From positions 60,059 to 124,058 of the forward strand of contig JBFLYZ010000002.1 in assembly GCA_040756415.1 (NCBI GenBank): 64,000 bases of DNA, given 5' to 3'. Source of the stretch: JBFLYZ01 sp040756415. GTDB lineage: Bacteria; Bacteroidota; Bacteroidia; JADZBD01. Each line of letters begins with the position of its first letter. Positions within the stretch are counted from its first letter, which is position 1. Both the position numbers and the translations under genes were made by a program. The notes below the pieces were generated by a model. That model was given only the letters and a program-made list of their open reading frames with translations. It was not told the origin of the DNA and ran no database searches. Shown piece after piece: positions 52,020 to 60,127 of this stretch.

Positions 52020-53174
52020 TCATATCCTGCATAATATCTCAGCAGCCTTTTCCAGGGTCTCTTCCTTCTTCGCAAAGCAGAAGCGCAATACCTTGTTATC
52101 GGTAGATTTATGGTAAAAGACGGAAACCGGCACCGAGGCCAGCTTGAACTCCCTGGTCATACGTACCGCAAAATCCGTATCCTTTTCATTGGTAATGGAC
52201 GGGTAGCGCAGCAATTGAAAGTAGGTGCCGGGAGCCGGCTCGAAATCGAAGCGGGTATTCCTGATCAGGTTGCAGAAATAGTCGCGTTTCCGCTGGTAAA
52301 AATCCCCCAGCCCGAGGTAGTTCCGCTTATCCTTGAGAAATTCAGCCAGCGCGGCCTGTATGGGCGTATTCACGGCAAACACGTTGAACTGATGCACCTT
52401 CCTGAACTCCGCCATTAAATTCCTAGGGGCCACCACGTACCCTATCTTCCAGCCCGTGGTATGATAGGTCTTGCCGAAAGAGGAGATGATGTAGCTGCGA
52501 TCAGCCAGGTCCGGGTACCGGGCCGCGCTCTGGTGAACCCGGCCGTCAAAAATAATATGCTCGTACACCTCATCGCTCAGCACCACAATATTGGTATTGC
52601 TCGTGATCTTCTCCAGCCTTCTCATATCTTCCCCGGTCAGGATGGCGCCCGTAGGATTGTGAGGCGTATTGATCATGATCATGCGGGTGCGGTGGCTGAT
52701 CAGCTTCTGCACCTCGTTCCAGTCAATAGAATAATCGGGGGCCTTCAGCTCAACATATACCGGTTTGCCCCCGTTCAGCTCGATGGCGGGCGCATAACAG
52801 TCGTAAGCCGGCTCGAAAACGATCACCTCGTCATCTTCGCGGACCACAGCGGTAATTGCGGTATAAATGGCCTGCGTGGCGCCTGCCGTTACGGTGATCT
52901 CCGTATCCGGGTCATATTTGGCGCCATAAAGCGCCTCTGTTTTCTCGGCTATCATTTCACGAAGCGCCACCACGCCCGGCATGGGCGCGTACTGGTTCAT
53001 TCCCTGCTTCATATACCTGTTCACGAGGCCGATCAGCTCGTCAGAACACATGAAGTCAGGAAATCCCTGCGAAAGGTTAATGGCCTTGTTCTCCGCGGCC
53101 AGCCGCGACATCACTGCAAAAATGGTAGTGCCCACCTGCGGAAGCTTTGAAGCCAGTACACCCGGAAATTCCAT
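52020..53174 (-). CDS. Methionine/glutamine aminotransferase (YbdL-like, PLP fold type I)
   Basis: This 384-residue PLP enzyme has AINLSQGFPDF near the N-terminus, TAGATQAIYTAI, NTPHNPTGA, LSDEVYEHIIFDG and the Schiff-base lysine K235 in SSFGKTYHTTGWKIGY. This pattern matches methionine aminotransferase YbdL and kynurenine/glutamine transaminase K. Such enzymes move the amino group of glutamine to 2-oxo-4-methylthiobutyrate in methionine salvage. The omega-amidase gene lies 50 nt downstream. The start at 53174 gives the full family N-terminus. Confidence 0.92.
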   Translation of the reverse strand: MEFPGVLASKLPQVGTTIFAVMSRLAAENKAINLSQGFPDFMCSDELIGLVNRYMKQGMNQYAPMPGVVALREMIAEKTEALYGAKYDPDTEITVTAGATQAIYTAITAVVREDDEVIVFEPAYDCYAPAIELNGGKPVYVELKAPDYSIDWNEVQKLISHRTRMIMINTPHNPTGAILTGEDMRRLEKITSNTNIVVLSDEVYEHIIFDGRVHQSAARYPDLADRSYIISSFGKTYHTTGWKIGYVVAPRNLMAEFRKVHQFNVFAVNTPIQAALAEFLKDKRNYLGLGDFYQRKRDYFCNLIRNTRFDFEPAPGTYFQLLRYPSITNEKDTDFAVRMTREFKLASVPVSVFYHKSTDNKVLRFCFAKKEETLEKAAEILCRI

Positions 53175-53241
53175 ATTATTCCTCTGAAAAACAAGGCTAA
53201 TTTAGCTTTTTAAGTCAGACGCGATTTACCTAAATAAAGTT

Positions 53242-53249
53242 TACCTTTG
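53242..53249 (+). promoter_or_regulatory. -7 promoter element TACCTTTG (FKBP gene)
   Basis: A perfect TAnnTTTG, 24 nt before the ATG at 53274. Confidence 0.5.
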
Positions 53250-53273
53250 CCGCTCATCTTTAAAAAAAAGCGA

Positions 53274-53792
53274 ATGATCATTGAAAACAAAAAAGTGGTG
53301 TCGGTGAAATACACCTTGTTCACTCCGCACCAGATCACGGGCGAAGAAACGCTCGTGGAGAAATCGGATGATAAAAATCCGCTCGTTTGGCTTTACGGGG
53401 TCGGTAATATGATCCCTGATTTCGAAACCAACCTGAAAGGAAAAAAAGCTGGCGATACGTTTGATTTCAGGATCAAGGCCGCAAACGCTTACGGAGATTA
53501 CGATGAGAACTACGTTGTGAAAGTGCCCCTGGACGCTTTTCGCGATAAGGAAGGCAAGGTAGACAGCGAGATGGTAAAGGTTGGAAATACGCTGCCTATG
53601 GTCGATAACCAGGGCAACCACCTGCAGGGCCTGGTGAAAGAGATCTCCTTAACCGAAGTGAAAATGGATTTCAACCATCCTATGGCCGGCAAGGACCTGC
53701 ATTTTACAGGAGAAGTGCTGGAAGTGAGGGATGCCACTCCCGAGGAGATTGACCATGGCCATGTTCACGGGCCTCACGGTCATCATCATTGA
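53274..53792 (+). CDS. SlyD-like FKBP peptidyl-prolyl isomerase
   Basis: This 172-residue cytoplasmic prolyl isomerase/chaperone has the FKBP half-sites around an insert-in-flap domain: VSVKYTLFTPHQITGEETLV, YGVGNMIPDFETNLKGKKAG, NAYGDYDENYVVKV, and MAGKDLHFTGEVLEVRDATP. The tail DHGHVHGPHGHHH is a short metal-binding His region, as in SlyD. ATG 53274 (MIIENKKVVSV) is the family start; a frame extension to 53247 is not needed. A terminator hairpin follows. Confidence 0.92.
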   Translation: MIIENKKVVSVKYTLFTPHQITGEETLVEKSDDKNPLVWLYGVGNMIPDFETNLKGKKAGDTFDFRIKAANAYGDYDENYVVKVPLDAFRDKEGKVDSEMVKVGNTLPMVDNQGNHLQGLVKEISLTEVKMDFNHPMAGKDLHFTGEVLEVRDATPEEIDHGHVHGPHGHHH

Positions 53793-53803
53793 ACAGTTGA
53801 AAG

Positions 53804-53820
53804 GCCCCGGAATCCGGGGC
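53804..53820. terminator. Bidirectional intrinsic terminator
   Basis: A perfect GCCCCGG/CCGGGGC stem with an AAT loop is followed by six T residues on the plus strand, between the FKBP gene and the convergent beta-barrel gene. Confidence 0.8.
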
Positions 53821-53824
53821 TTTT

Positions 53825-54328
53825 TTAATTCCACGCGTAACGTACGGAAACGGCAGCATCCCAAAAGCGGAAGCCGGGATGCACAAAGTCGAACACCGGC
53901 TTGATATCCACGCTCCAGTTGATCGGGAAGCTGGCCACGTAATAGTCGATGCCAAAGATCCCGTCAATACCGACCACCATCGTGTTGTCGGGATAATACA
54001 CCCCGTTCCTGTTCTTGTAATACGATCCTTCCGGGTAAAAATTGGCATGCGCCCCGAAACCGTAGATCAGGGCCAGGTGGGCGGCCCCCAGGGCGCGGTA
54101 ATTGTGAATGACATAGAGGCCGGTCAGCCCGAACCCTTTCTCTTCGATCTGGTACGCGGCTATAAATTCCAGCGCAGAGGATTTGGTCAGAAAGGTCTTA
54201 TAGGTCAATCCCGAACCCAGCCCCAGGCGCAGGCCAAAGGCATTGGTATAGTTCTGCGAGCATACAAAACCAAAGGCGAACAGGGATAATGAGAGAACAA
54301 AAAGGGTTTTCTTCAGGCAATACGACAT
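53825..54328 (-). CDS. Small outer-membrane beta-barrel protein of unknown function
   Basis: This 167-residue protein has a signal peptide (LKKTLFVLSLSLFAFGFVCS) and a barrel-like body: GLRLGLGSGLTYKTFLTKSS, then ALEFIAAYQIEEKG, a calcium-binding-like or short-turn loop, and a final strand FWDAAVSVRYAWN. It has an aromatic terminus typical of beta-barrels. I cannot name a family. The ATG at 54328 (MSYCLKKTLF) is chosen because upstream extension adds unlike sequence. Confidence 0.72.
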   Translation of the reverse strand: MSYCLKKTLFVLSLSLFAFGFVCSQNYTNAFGLRLGLGSGLTYKTFLTKSSALEFIAAYQIEEKGFGLTGLYVIHNYRALGAAHLALIYGFGAHANFYPEGSYYKNRNGVYYPDNTMVVGIDGIFGIDYYVASFPINWSVDIKPVFDFVHPGFRFWDAAVSVRYAWN

Positions 54329-54365
54329 ACGTGTGATGAATTTAGGTTGAGGGCTCAGGGCAAAT

Positions 54366-55133
54366 TTAAACAATTCCCTTTTTCAGCGTGGCCATCATGT
54401 ACTCGCGGTTCATGCGAGCGATGTTCTCCAGCGAAATCTCCTTTGGGCACTCCACCTCGCAACTGCCCGTGTTGGTGCAGTTACCAAACCCTTCCTCGTC
54501 CATTTGCTTGACCATATTGAGCACGCGCTCGGTGGCCTCTACCTTACCCTGGGGCAGGAGGGCCAGTTGCGATACCTTTGCGGAAACAAAAAGCATGGCC
54601 GATGAGTTCTTGCACGAGGCCACGCAGGCTCCGCAGCCAATACAGGCGGCCGCGGCAAAAGCATCGTCAGCATCCGGCTTGGGCACAGGAATATTATTGG
54701 CGTCTTTGGCATTGCCGGTATTGACCGATACGAAACCACCTGCCGCGATGATGCGGTCGAAGCCCGAACGGTCTACCACCAGGTCTTTCACCACCGGAAA
54801 ACCTTTGGCCCTCCAGGGCTCGATGACAATGGTCTCGCCATTCTGAAAAGCCCGCATATGCAACTGGCAGGTAGTGGTTCCCTTCCAGGGTCCATGCGCC
54901 CTCCCATTGATGTACATGCTGCACATGCCGCAGATACCCTCCCGGCAGTCGTGATCGAAAGCGATGGGGTCCTCTCCTTTATTGATCAATTGCTCGTTGA
55001 GCACATCGATCATTTCCAGGAAGGACATGTCGGTAGAAATATCGGATACCTTGTAGGTAACGAAATTGCCGGCTTCCTTCGCGTTCTTCTGCCTCCAGAT
55101 CTTCAGCGTGAGATTCAGTTTTTGCTCGCTCAT
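54366..55133 (-). CDS. sdhB: Succinate dehydrogenase/fumarate reductase iron-sulfur subunit
   Basis: This 255-residue subunit carries three iron-sulfur clusters that wire the flavin to the membrane quinone site. The [2Fe-2S] ligands are C63, C68, C71 and C89 (CREGICGMC); the [4Fe-4S] and [3Fe-4S] sets are C164-C167-C170-C174 (CIGCGACVASC) and C219-C225-C229 (CTNTGSCEVEC). The form belongs to the type B group (Bacteroidota and epsilon-type). It lies 18 nt after sdhA. Confidence 0.96.
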   Translation of the reverse strand: MSEQKLNLTLKIWRQKNAKEAGNFVTYKVSDISTDMSFLEMIDVLNEQLINKGEDPIAFDHDCREGICGMCSMYINGRAHGPWKGTTTCQLHMRAFQNGETIVIEPWRAKGFPVVKDLVVDRSGFDRIIAAGGFVSVNTGNAKDANNIPVPKPDADDAFAAAACIGCGACVASCKNSSAMLFVSAKVSQLALLPQGKVEATERVLNMVKQMDEEGFGNCTNTGSCEVECPKEISLENIARMNREYMMATLKKGIV

Positions 55134-55151
55134 AAAAATATTTTTTCCAGG

Positions 55152-57131
55152 TTACTTATAGCTACGTTGGCTCGGGTGCACCACCTCGAACTTCAGCTCC
55201 TCCTTGTGAAGCTCCCAGTTACCGTTCCCTTTGTTCTCCCAGGCCGCCACATAGCTGAAATTCTCGTCATCGCGTTTGGCCTCGCCATCCTCGGTCTGCG
55301 ACTCCTCGCGGAAATGCCCTCCGCAGGATTCTTTGCGGTGCAGCGCATCGATGCACATGAGCTCGCCCAGCTCCAGGAAATCGGCCACGCGGCCGGCCTT
55401 TTCGAGCTCGGGGTTTAATTCATGTTGCGTTCCGGGAATGCGCACATCCCTCCAGAACTCTTCGCGCAATGCACGTATCTCGGAAATGGCCTCCTGCAGG
55501 CCCTTTTCGTTGCGCGCCATGCCGCATTTATCCCACATGATCTTGCCCAGGCGCTTGTGAAAATGGTCTACCGACCGGGTTCCTTTGATGCCCATGAGCC
55601 GGTCCAGGGTCTCCTGTACCTTTCTCTCCGCCTCAACAAAGGCCTCGTGATCGGTTGGAATGGCTTTGGTACGTATATCGGTCGAGAGGTAGGCTCCGAT
55701 CGTGTAAGGGATGACAAAATATCCATCCGCCAGTCCCTGCATAAGGGCCGAGGCGCCCAGGCGGTTGGCTCCGTGATCGGAGAAATTGGCCTCACCCAGC
55801 GCGTACAGGCCCGGCACGGTGGTCATCAGGTCGTAATCCACCCACAAGCCACCCATGGTATAATGCACGGCAGGGTAAATGCGCATGGGCGTTTCGTAGG
55901 GATTCTCGCCCGTGATCTTGGCGTACATATCGAACAGGTTGCCGTATTTTTCCTTTACCACTTCCTTGCCCAGCTCGATGATCTTCTCTTTCGAAGGGTT
56001 GTGCAGGTTCAGCTTGTTGGCCTGCACTTTCCCGTAACGCTCTATGGCCGCGGCAAAGTCGAGGTAAACGGCCATTTTGGAGGCGCCAACACCATAACCC
56101 TCATCGCATCTTTCCTTCGCGGCACGCGAAGCCACATCGCGGGGCACCAGGTTGCCGAAAGCGGGGTATCTTCTTTCCAGGTAATAATCCCGTTCATCTT
56201 CGGGTATTTCATTCGCCCTGCGCGTATCGCCTTTGGTTTTTGGGACCCAGATGCGCCCGTCATTGCGCAGCGATTCACTCATCAATGTAAGTTTCGACTG
56301 GTGATCGCCCGAAACGGGGATACACGTAGGGTGGATCTGCGTATAGCAGGGATTGCCGAAGAAAGCCCCCTTCTTATGCGCCTTCCAGGCCGCGGTCACG
56401 TTCGAGCCCATGGCATTGGTGGAAAGGAAGAACACGTTCCCGTAGCCGCCCGTGCAAAGGAGCACCGCATGGCCGAAATGCCTTTCCAGTTTTCCGCTGA
56501 TCAGGTCGCGGGCAATGATACCCCGGGCCTTCCCGTCAATGATCACCACATCCAGCATCTCGTGGCGCGAATACATCTTTACCGTTCCCAGGCCCACCTG
56601 GCGCTCGAGGGCCGAGTAGGCTCCCAGCAGGAGCTGCTGGCCGGTTTGCCCTGCGGCATAGAATGTACGCTGCACCTGCGTTCCACCGAACGAGCGGTTG
56701 CTCAGGTAGCCACCGTACTCGCGCGCAAAGGGTACGCCCTGCGCCACGCACTGATCGATGATATTGGCCGATACTTCCGCCAGGCGGTACACGTTGCCTT
56801 CGCGCGCGCGGTAATCCCCTCCTTTCACCGTATCGTAAAACAGGCGATAAACGCTGTCGCCATCGTTCTGGTAGTTCTTGGCGGCATTGATGCCCCCCTG
56901 CGCGGCAATGGAGTGCGCACGCCTGGGTGAATCCTGGAAACAAAAACATTTCACCTTATACCCCAGCTCGGCCAGCGAGGCAGCGGCCGATGAGCCCGCG
57001 AGCCCCGATCCCACCACGATGATCTCGATGCTGCGTTTATTGGCCGGGTTCACCAGCGGAACGGTGGACCTGTACCTGGTCCATTTGGTCTCCAGCGGTC
57101 CGTCAGGGATCTTTGAATTCAGTGTGCTCAT
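55152..57131 (-). CDS. sdhA: Succinate dehydrogenase/fumarate reductase flavoprotein subunit
   Basis: This 659-residue FAD subunit oxidises succinate in the TCA cycle, or reduces fumarate. The Rossmann motif GSGLAGSS is at 41-48, the covalent FAD histidine H73 is in RRAHSIAAQGG, and GDHQSKLTLMSESLRNDGRI contains the substrate-binding arginine region. Length and TIHPT-type QIHPTCIPVSGDH region are normal for the type B enzyme. Gene order C-A-B is the usual Bacteroidota one; spacing is 4 nt to sdhC and 18 nt to sdhB. Confidence 0.97.
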   Translation of the reverse strand: MSTLNSKIPDGPLETKWTRYRSTVPLVNPANKRSIEIIVVGSGLAGSSAAASLAELGYKVKCFCFQDSPRRAHSIAAQGGINAAKNYQNDGDSVYRLFYDTVKGGDYRAREGNVYRLAEVSANIIDQCVAQGVPFAREYGGYLSNRSFGGTQVQRTFYAAGQTGQQLLLGAYSALERQVGLGTVKMYSRHEMLDVVIIDGKARGIIARDLISGKLERHFGHAVLLCTGGYGNVFFLSTNAMGSNVTAAWKAHKKGAFFGNPCYTQIHPTCIPVSGDHQSKLTLMSESLRNDGRIWVPKTKGDTRRANEIPEDERDYYLERRYPAFGNLVPRDVASRAAKERCDEGYGVGASKMAVYLDFAAAIERYGKVQANKLNLHNPSKEKIIELGKEVVKEKYGNLFDMYAKITGENPYETPMRIYPAVHYTMGGLWVDYDLMTTVPGLYALGEANFSDHGANRLGASALMQGLADGYFVIPYTIGAYLSTDIRTKAIPTDHEAFVEAERKVQETLDRLMGIKGTRSVDHFHKRLGKIMWDKCGMARNEKGLQEAISEIRALREEFWRDVRIPGTQHELNPELEKAGRVADFLELGELMCIDALHRKESCGGHFREESQTEDGEAKRDDENFSYVAAWENKGNGNWELHKEELKFEVVHPSQRSYK

Positions 57132-57135
57132 AAAC

Positions 57136-57804
57136 TTAAATGGTTACTATTCTGAAATAAAACAATACCGGGAACGAAGCAAAGCCGATGAATATCAGTA
57201 CCGCGAATGCGGTGCCCGCCTTTTTCAGCAGGGGTGTGTAACGCCTGTTATTAAGCCCCAGCGACTGGAACGCGCTCTGGAACCCGTGATTGAGGTGGAA
57301 TGCCAGGAAACAGGTTGAGATGAAATACAGCAGGGCGTAATAGGGGTTCTGCAGCCCGGCCTCCACGGCCCTGGCTACATCCATCTGCCCTCCGTCACCC
57401 ACCGTGCCGGTAATGCGGTAGGGCACGAAGAACTGGTACAGGTGCACCACGATGAAAAAGAAAATGATGCTGCCGGTAACGCCCATGTTGCGCGAGAACC
57501 AGCTACTGGTTTCGTTCACCTTGTTCACCGCGTACTTGACCGGGCGCGCAGCGGAGTTCTGCCGGGTAAGGTAGATGGCCTGCACCACGTGCAGCACGAT
57601 GGCGATGAACAGCACCACCTCCACGATACGGATGAATATGCTGTGCACCATGTTGTGCGAGTACTCGATAAAGGCCGCGCCTCCGTCATTCGCGTACAGC
57701 AGCAGGTTCCCGTACAGGTGTTCCACCAGGAAGAGGCTGAGGAAAAGACCCGTTACGGCCATCACCGCTTTTCTGCCCAAAGAAGAGTTCAGGAAATTAT
57801 TCAT
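57136..57804 (-). CDS. sdhC: Succinate dehydrogenase cytochrome b subunit (type B)
   Basis: This 222-residue membrane anchor has five helices (about 15-33, 58-78, 107-127, 153-173 and 197-218) and several helix-buried histidines (FLVEHLYGN, EYSHNMVHSIFIR, VVHLYQFF, FHLNHGFQSA). These can hold two b-haems and a menaquinone site, as in Wolinella FrdC and Bacillus SdhC. It is one large subunit, so the complex is type B with no SdhD. The first gene of the operon; a TAnnTTTG box lies 32 nt upstream. Confidence 0.95.
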   Translation of the reverse strand: MNNFLNSSLGRKAVMAVTGLFLSLFLVEHLYGNLLLYANDGGAAFIEYSHNMVHSIFIRIVEVVLFIAIVLHVVQAIYLTRQNSAARPVKYAVNKVNETSSWFSRNMGVTGSIIFFFIVVHLYQFFVPYRITGTVGDGGQMDVARAVEAGLQNPYYALLYFISTCFLAFHLNHGFQSAFQSLGLNNRRYTPLLKKAGTAFAVLIFIGFASFPVLFYFRIVTI

Positions 57805-57836
57805 ATAAGGAAATTATTGGTCGGTTGGTTGCGGTA

Positions 57837-57844
57837 CAAATGTA
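57837..57844 (-). promoter_or_regulatory. Promoter of sdhCAB: -7 element TACATTTG
   Basis: A perfect TAnnTTTG on the minus strand, 32 nt before the sdhC ATG. A CTTG about 20 nt further upstream may be the -33 element, the best-spaced pair in the window. Confidence 0.6.
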
Positions 57845-57889
57845 TACAGTGATTTGATTTATCACAAGATTTTTAACGGTTTTTATTAT

Positions 57890-57897
57890 TACTTTTG
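57890..57897 (+). promoter_or_regulatory. -7 promoter element TACTTTTG (pepP)
   Basis: A perfect TAnnTTTG, 26 nt before the ATG at 57924, divergent from the sdh promoter. Confidence 0.5.
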
Positions 57898-57923
57898 ATT
57901 CATCACTAACCCTGATCTTCTCT

Positions 57924-59216
57924 ATGAAATATTCTTCCATAGATGCCGCCCTTTTTATCGAAAACAGGAAGCGTTTCGCGAAAAAACTGAAGCCTAATTC
58001 CCTTGCCGTATTCAATTCCAACGATATTATGCCCACCAATGCCGATGGCACCATGGGGTTCAGGCAGAACGCTGACCTGTTCTGGCTTTCGGGCATAGAC
58101 CAGGAGGAAAGCATCCTCGTTATCTACCCGGATGCGAAGAGCCCCGCGCACCGCGAGATCCTTTTCCTGAAAGAGACCAACGAGCACATCGCGGTATGGG
58201 AGGGGCACAAATACACCAAGGAAGAGGCCACCGCCACTTCGGGCGTCAGGACCGTTTACTGGATGTCGCAGTTCTTCAGCGTTTTCAACACCCTGATGGG
58301 CGAATGCGCGCATGTTTACCTCAACACCAACGAGCATGCCCGCGCTTTTATCGAAGTGGAAACGCGCGATGCCCGCTTTATAAAGTGGTGCAGGGAGCGC
58401 TATCCCCTGCATGATTACCAGCGCTCAGCGCCCATCATGCACAGCCTGCGCGCCATCAAGTCGAAACAGGAGGTGGCCCTGATCCAGGAAGCCTGCCATA
58501 TCACCGAAAAAGGGTTCCGCAGGCTGCTGGGCTTTGTTAAGCCCGGTGTTTGGGAATACGAGATCGAGGCCGAGCTGGTGCATGAGTTCGTCCGCAACCG
58601 GTCGAAGGGTTTCGCCTACGGGCCCATCATCGCTTCGGGCAGGAACGCCTGCGTGCTGCATTATACGGATAACAACCGGCAGTGCAAGGCAGGCGATGTG
58701 CTGCTGCTGGACGTGGCGGCCGAATACGCCAACTACGCTTCCGACCTTACGCGCTGCCTGCCCGTTTCGGGTAAATTCACCAAACGGCAAAAGAACGTGT
58801 ACAATGCCGTGCTGCGCGTAATGCGCGCGGCCGTGAGCATGCTCAGGCCCGGCAATACCCTTGATAGTTACCATAAGGCCGTTGGCGAGCTGATGGAGGA
58901 AGAACTGGTGAAGCTGCGCCTGCTGACCAGGTCGGATATCAAAAAGCAAAACCCCGAGTGGCCCGCCTATAAAAAGTACTTCATGCACGGCACCTCCCAT
59001 TACCTGGGGCTTGACGTGCACGATGTAGGAAGCCGTTATACGCCTTTTGCCGAGGGCATGGTGTTCACCTGCGAGCCTGGGATTTACATTCCAAGGGAGA
59101 ACCTGGGTATCCGCCTGGAGAACGATATCCTCATAACGAAAAAAGGCCCTGTCGATCTGATGAAGAACATTCCGGTTGAGGCCGAGGAGATAGAGGAGTT
59201 GATGAACGCCCGATAA
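57924..59216 (+). CDS. pepP: Xaa-Pro aminopeptidase (aminopeptidase P)
   Basis: This 430-residue M24 metallopeptidase removes the N-terminal residue before proline. The N-terminal regulatory domain is at 1-175. The two-metal site is D263 (LLDVAAEY), D274 (ASDLTRCLP), H359 (GTSHYLGLD), E384 (TCEPGIYI) and E399 (RLENDILI), all intact. The family signature HGTSHYLGLDVHDVG is exact. No signal peptide is seen, so it is cytoplasmic. Confidence 0.96.
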   Translation: MKYSSIDAALFIENRKRFAKKLKPNSLAVFNSNDIMPTNADGTMGFRQNADLFWLSGIDQEESILVIYPDAKSPAHREILFLKETNEHIAVWEGHKYTKEEATATSGVRTVYWMSQFFSVFNTLMGECAHVYLNTNEHARAFIEVETRDARFIKWCRERYPLHDYQRSAPIMHSLRAIKSKQEVALIQEACHITEKGFRRLLGFVKPGVWEYEIEAELVHEFVRNRSKGFAYGPIIASGRNACVLHYTDNNRQCKAGDVLLLDVAAEYANYASDLTRCLPVSGKFTKRQKNVYNAVLRVMRAAVSMLRPGNTLDSYHKAVGELMEEELVKLRLLTRSDIKKQNPEWPAYKKYFMHGTSHYLGLDVHDVGSRYTPFAEGMVFTCEPGIYIPRENLGIRLENDILITKKGPVDLMKNIPVEAEEIEELMNAR

Positions 59217-59258
59217 TTGGCGATATTCGTTAATCGTAAATCACCTGGAACGATTAAC

Positions 59259-60071
59259 ATGATAAAATACTGCGACTTCCGTAATGTAAAGGTCCGCTAC
59301 TCCGATAGCGGAAAGGGACGTGCCATCGTGCTCATTCACGGTTTCCCCGAATCGCTGGAGATCTGGAATGATTTTGCTGAGCCCCTGACCGGGCATTTCC
59401 GCGTCATTGCCATCGACCTGCCGGGGTTTGGCGACACGCCCGCTATCGGCTACGTGCACAGCATGGAGCTGATGGCTGAGTGCGTGAAGAAGGTAATGGA
59501 TGATATCGGTTACCGGAAATACGTGCTGGCCGGGCATTCCATGGGCGGCTATGTGGCGCTGGCCTTTGCCGAATTATTTCCGAAAAACGTTTCGGGCCTT
59601 TGCCTGTTTCATTCCAACGCGGCTGCCGACTCCGAAGAGAAAAAACAAGACAGGACCCGGGCCATCGAAGTAGTGAAAAAAGATGCCCGGCATTATGTGA
59701 ACGAGCTGGTGGGGAAACTTTTCGCCCCGGAGAACAGCGAAAAATTCAGGGAAGATATCGAACGCATTCGCGCGATCTGCCTGCGCAGCAGCAAAGAAGG
59801 CATTATCAATGCCCTGGCCGGCATGCGCGACCGCAAAGACAGGCAGGAATTGTTAAAAACCGCCACATTCCCGGTCCAGTTCATTATCGGAAGAAAAGAT
59901 GCGGTGATGCCCGCAGGGAACCTGATCAGGCAGGCACAACTGAATAAAAACACAACGCTTACGCTTCTGGAGAACTCCGGACACATGGGCTTTATCGAAG
60001 AAAGAGAAAAGGCGCGGAAAGCGTTGTTGAAATTTGTACGCAAAGCCTTAAAAAAGAAAACTACCGTTTAA
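59259..60071 (+). CDS. Alpha/beta hydrolase
   Basis: This 270-residue alpha/beta-hydrolase has the oxyanion region LIHGFPESLEIW, the nucleophile S94 in AGHSMGGYVAL, an acidic residue in IIGRKDAVMPAG, and the catalytic histidine in ENSGHMGFIEERE. This is the pattern of cofactor-free esterases, haloperoxidase-like enzymes and C-C hydrolases; the substrate cannot be told. The ATG at 59259 is chosen because residues upstream from a TTG at 59217 are not conserved-looking. It follows pepP by 42 nt and may be co-transcribed. Confidence 0.88.
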   Translation: MIKYCDFRNVKVRYSDSGKGRAIVLIHGFPESLEIWNDFAEPLTGHFRVIAIDLPGFGDTPAIGYVHSMELMAECVKKVMDDIGYRKYVLAGHSMGGYVALAFAELFPKNVSGLCLFHSNAAADSEEKKQDRTRAIEVVKKDARHYVNELVGKLFAPENSEKFREDIERIRAICLRSSKEGIINALAGMRDRKDRQELLKTATFPVQFIIGRKDAVMPAGNLIRQAQLNKNTTLTLLENSGHMGFIEEREKARKALLKFVRKALKKKTTV

Positions 60072-60127
60072 GTCCTTTTAAGCCGGAAAAGCTATACCTT
60101 TAATATCACTTCTCAATACACTCCTAC

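Noticed and set aside
55422..56930. Plus-strand open frame of 502 codons opposite sdhA
   Set aside because: It is the mirror of a highly conserved flavoprotein gene, has no start context and no domain.
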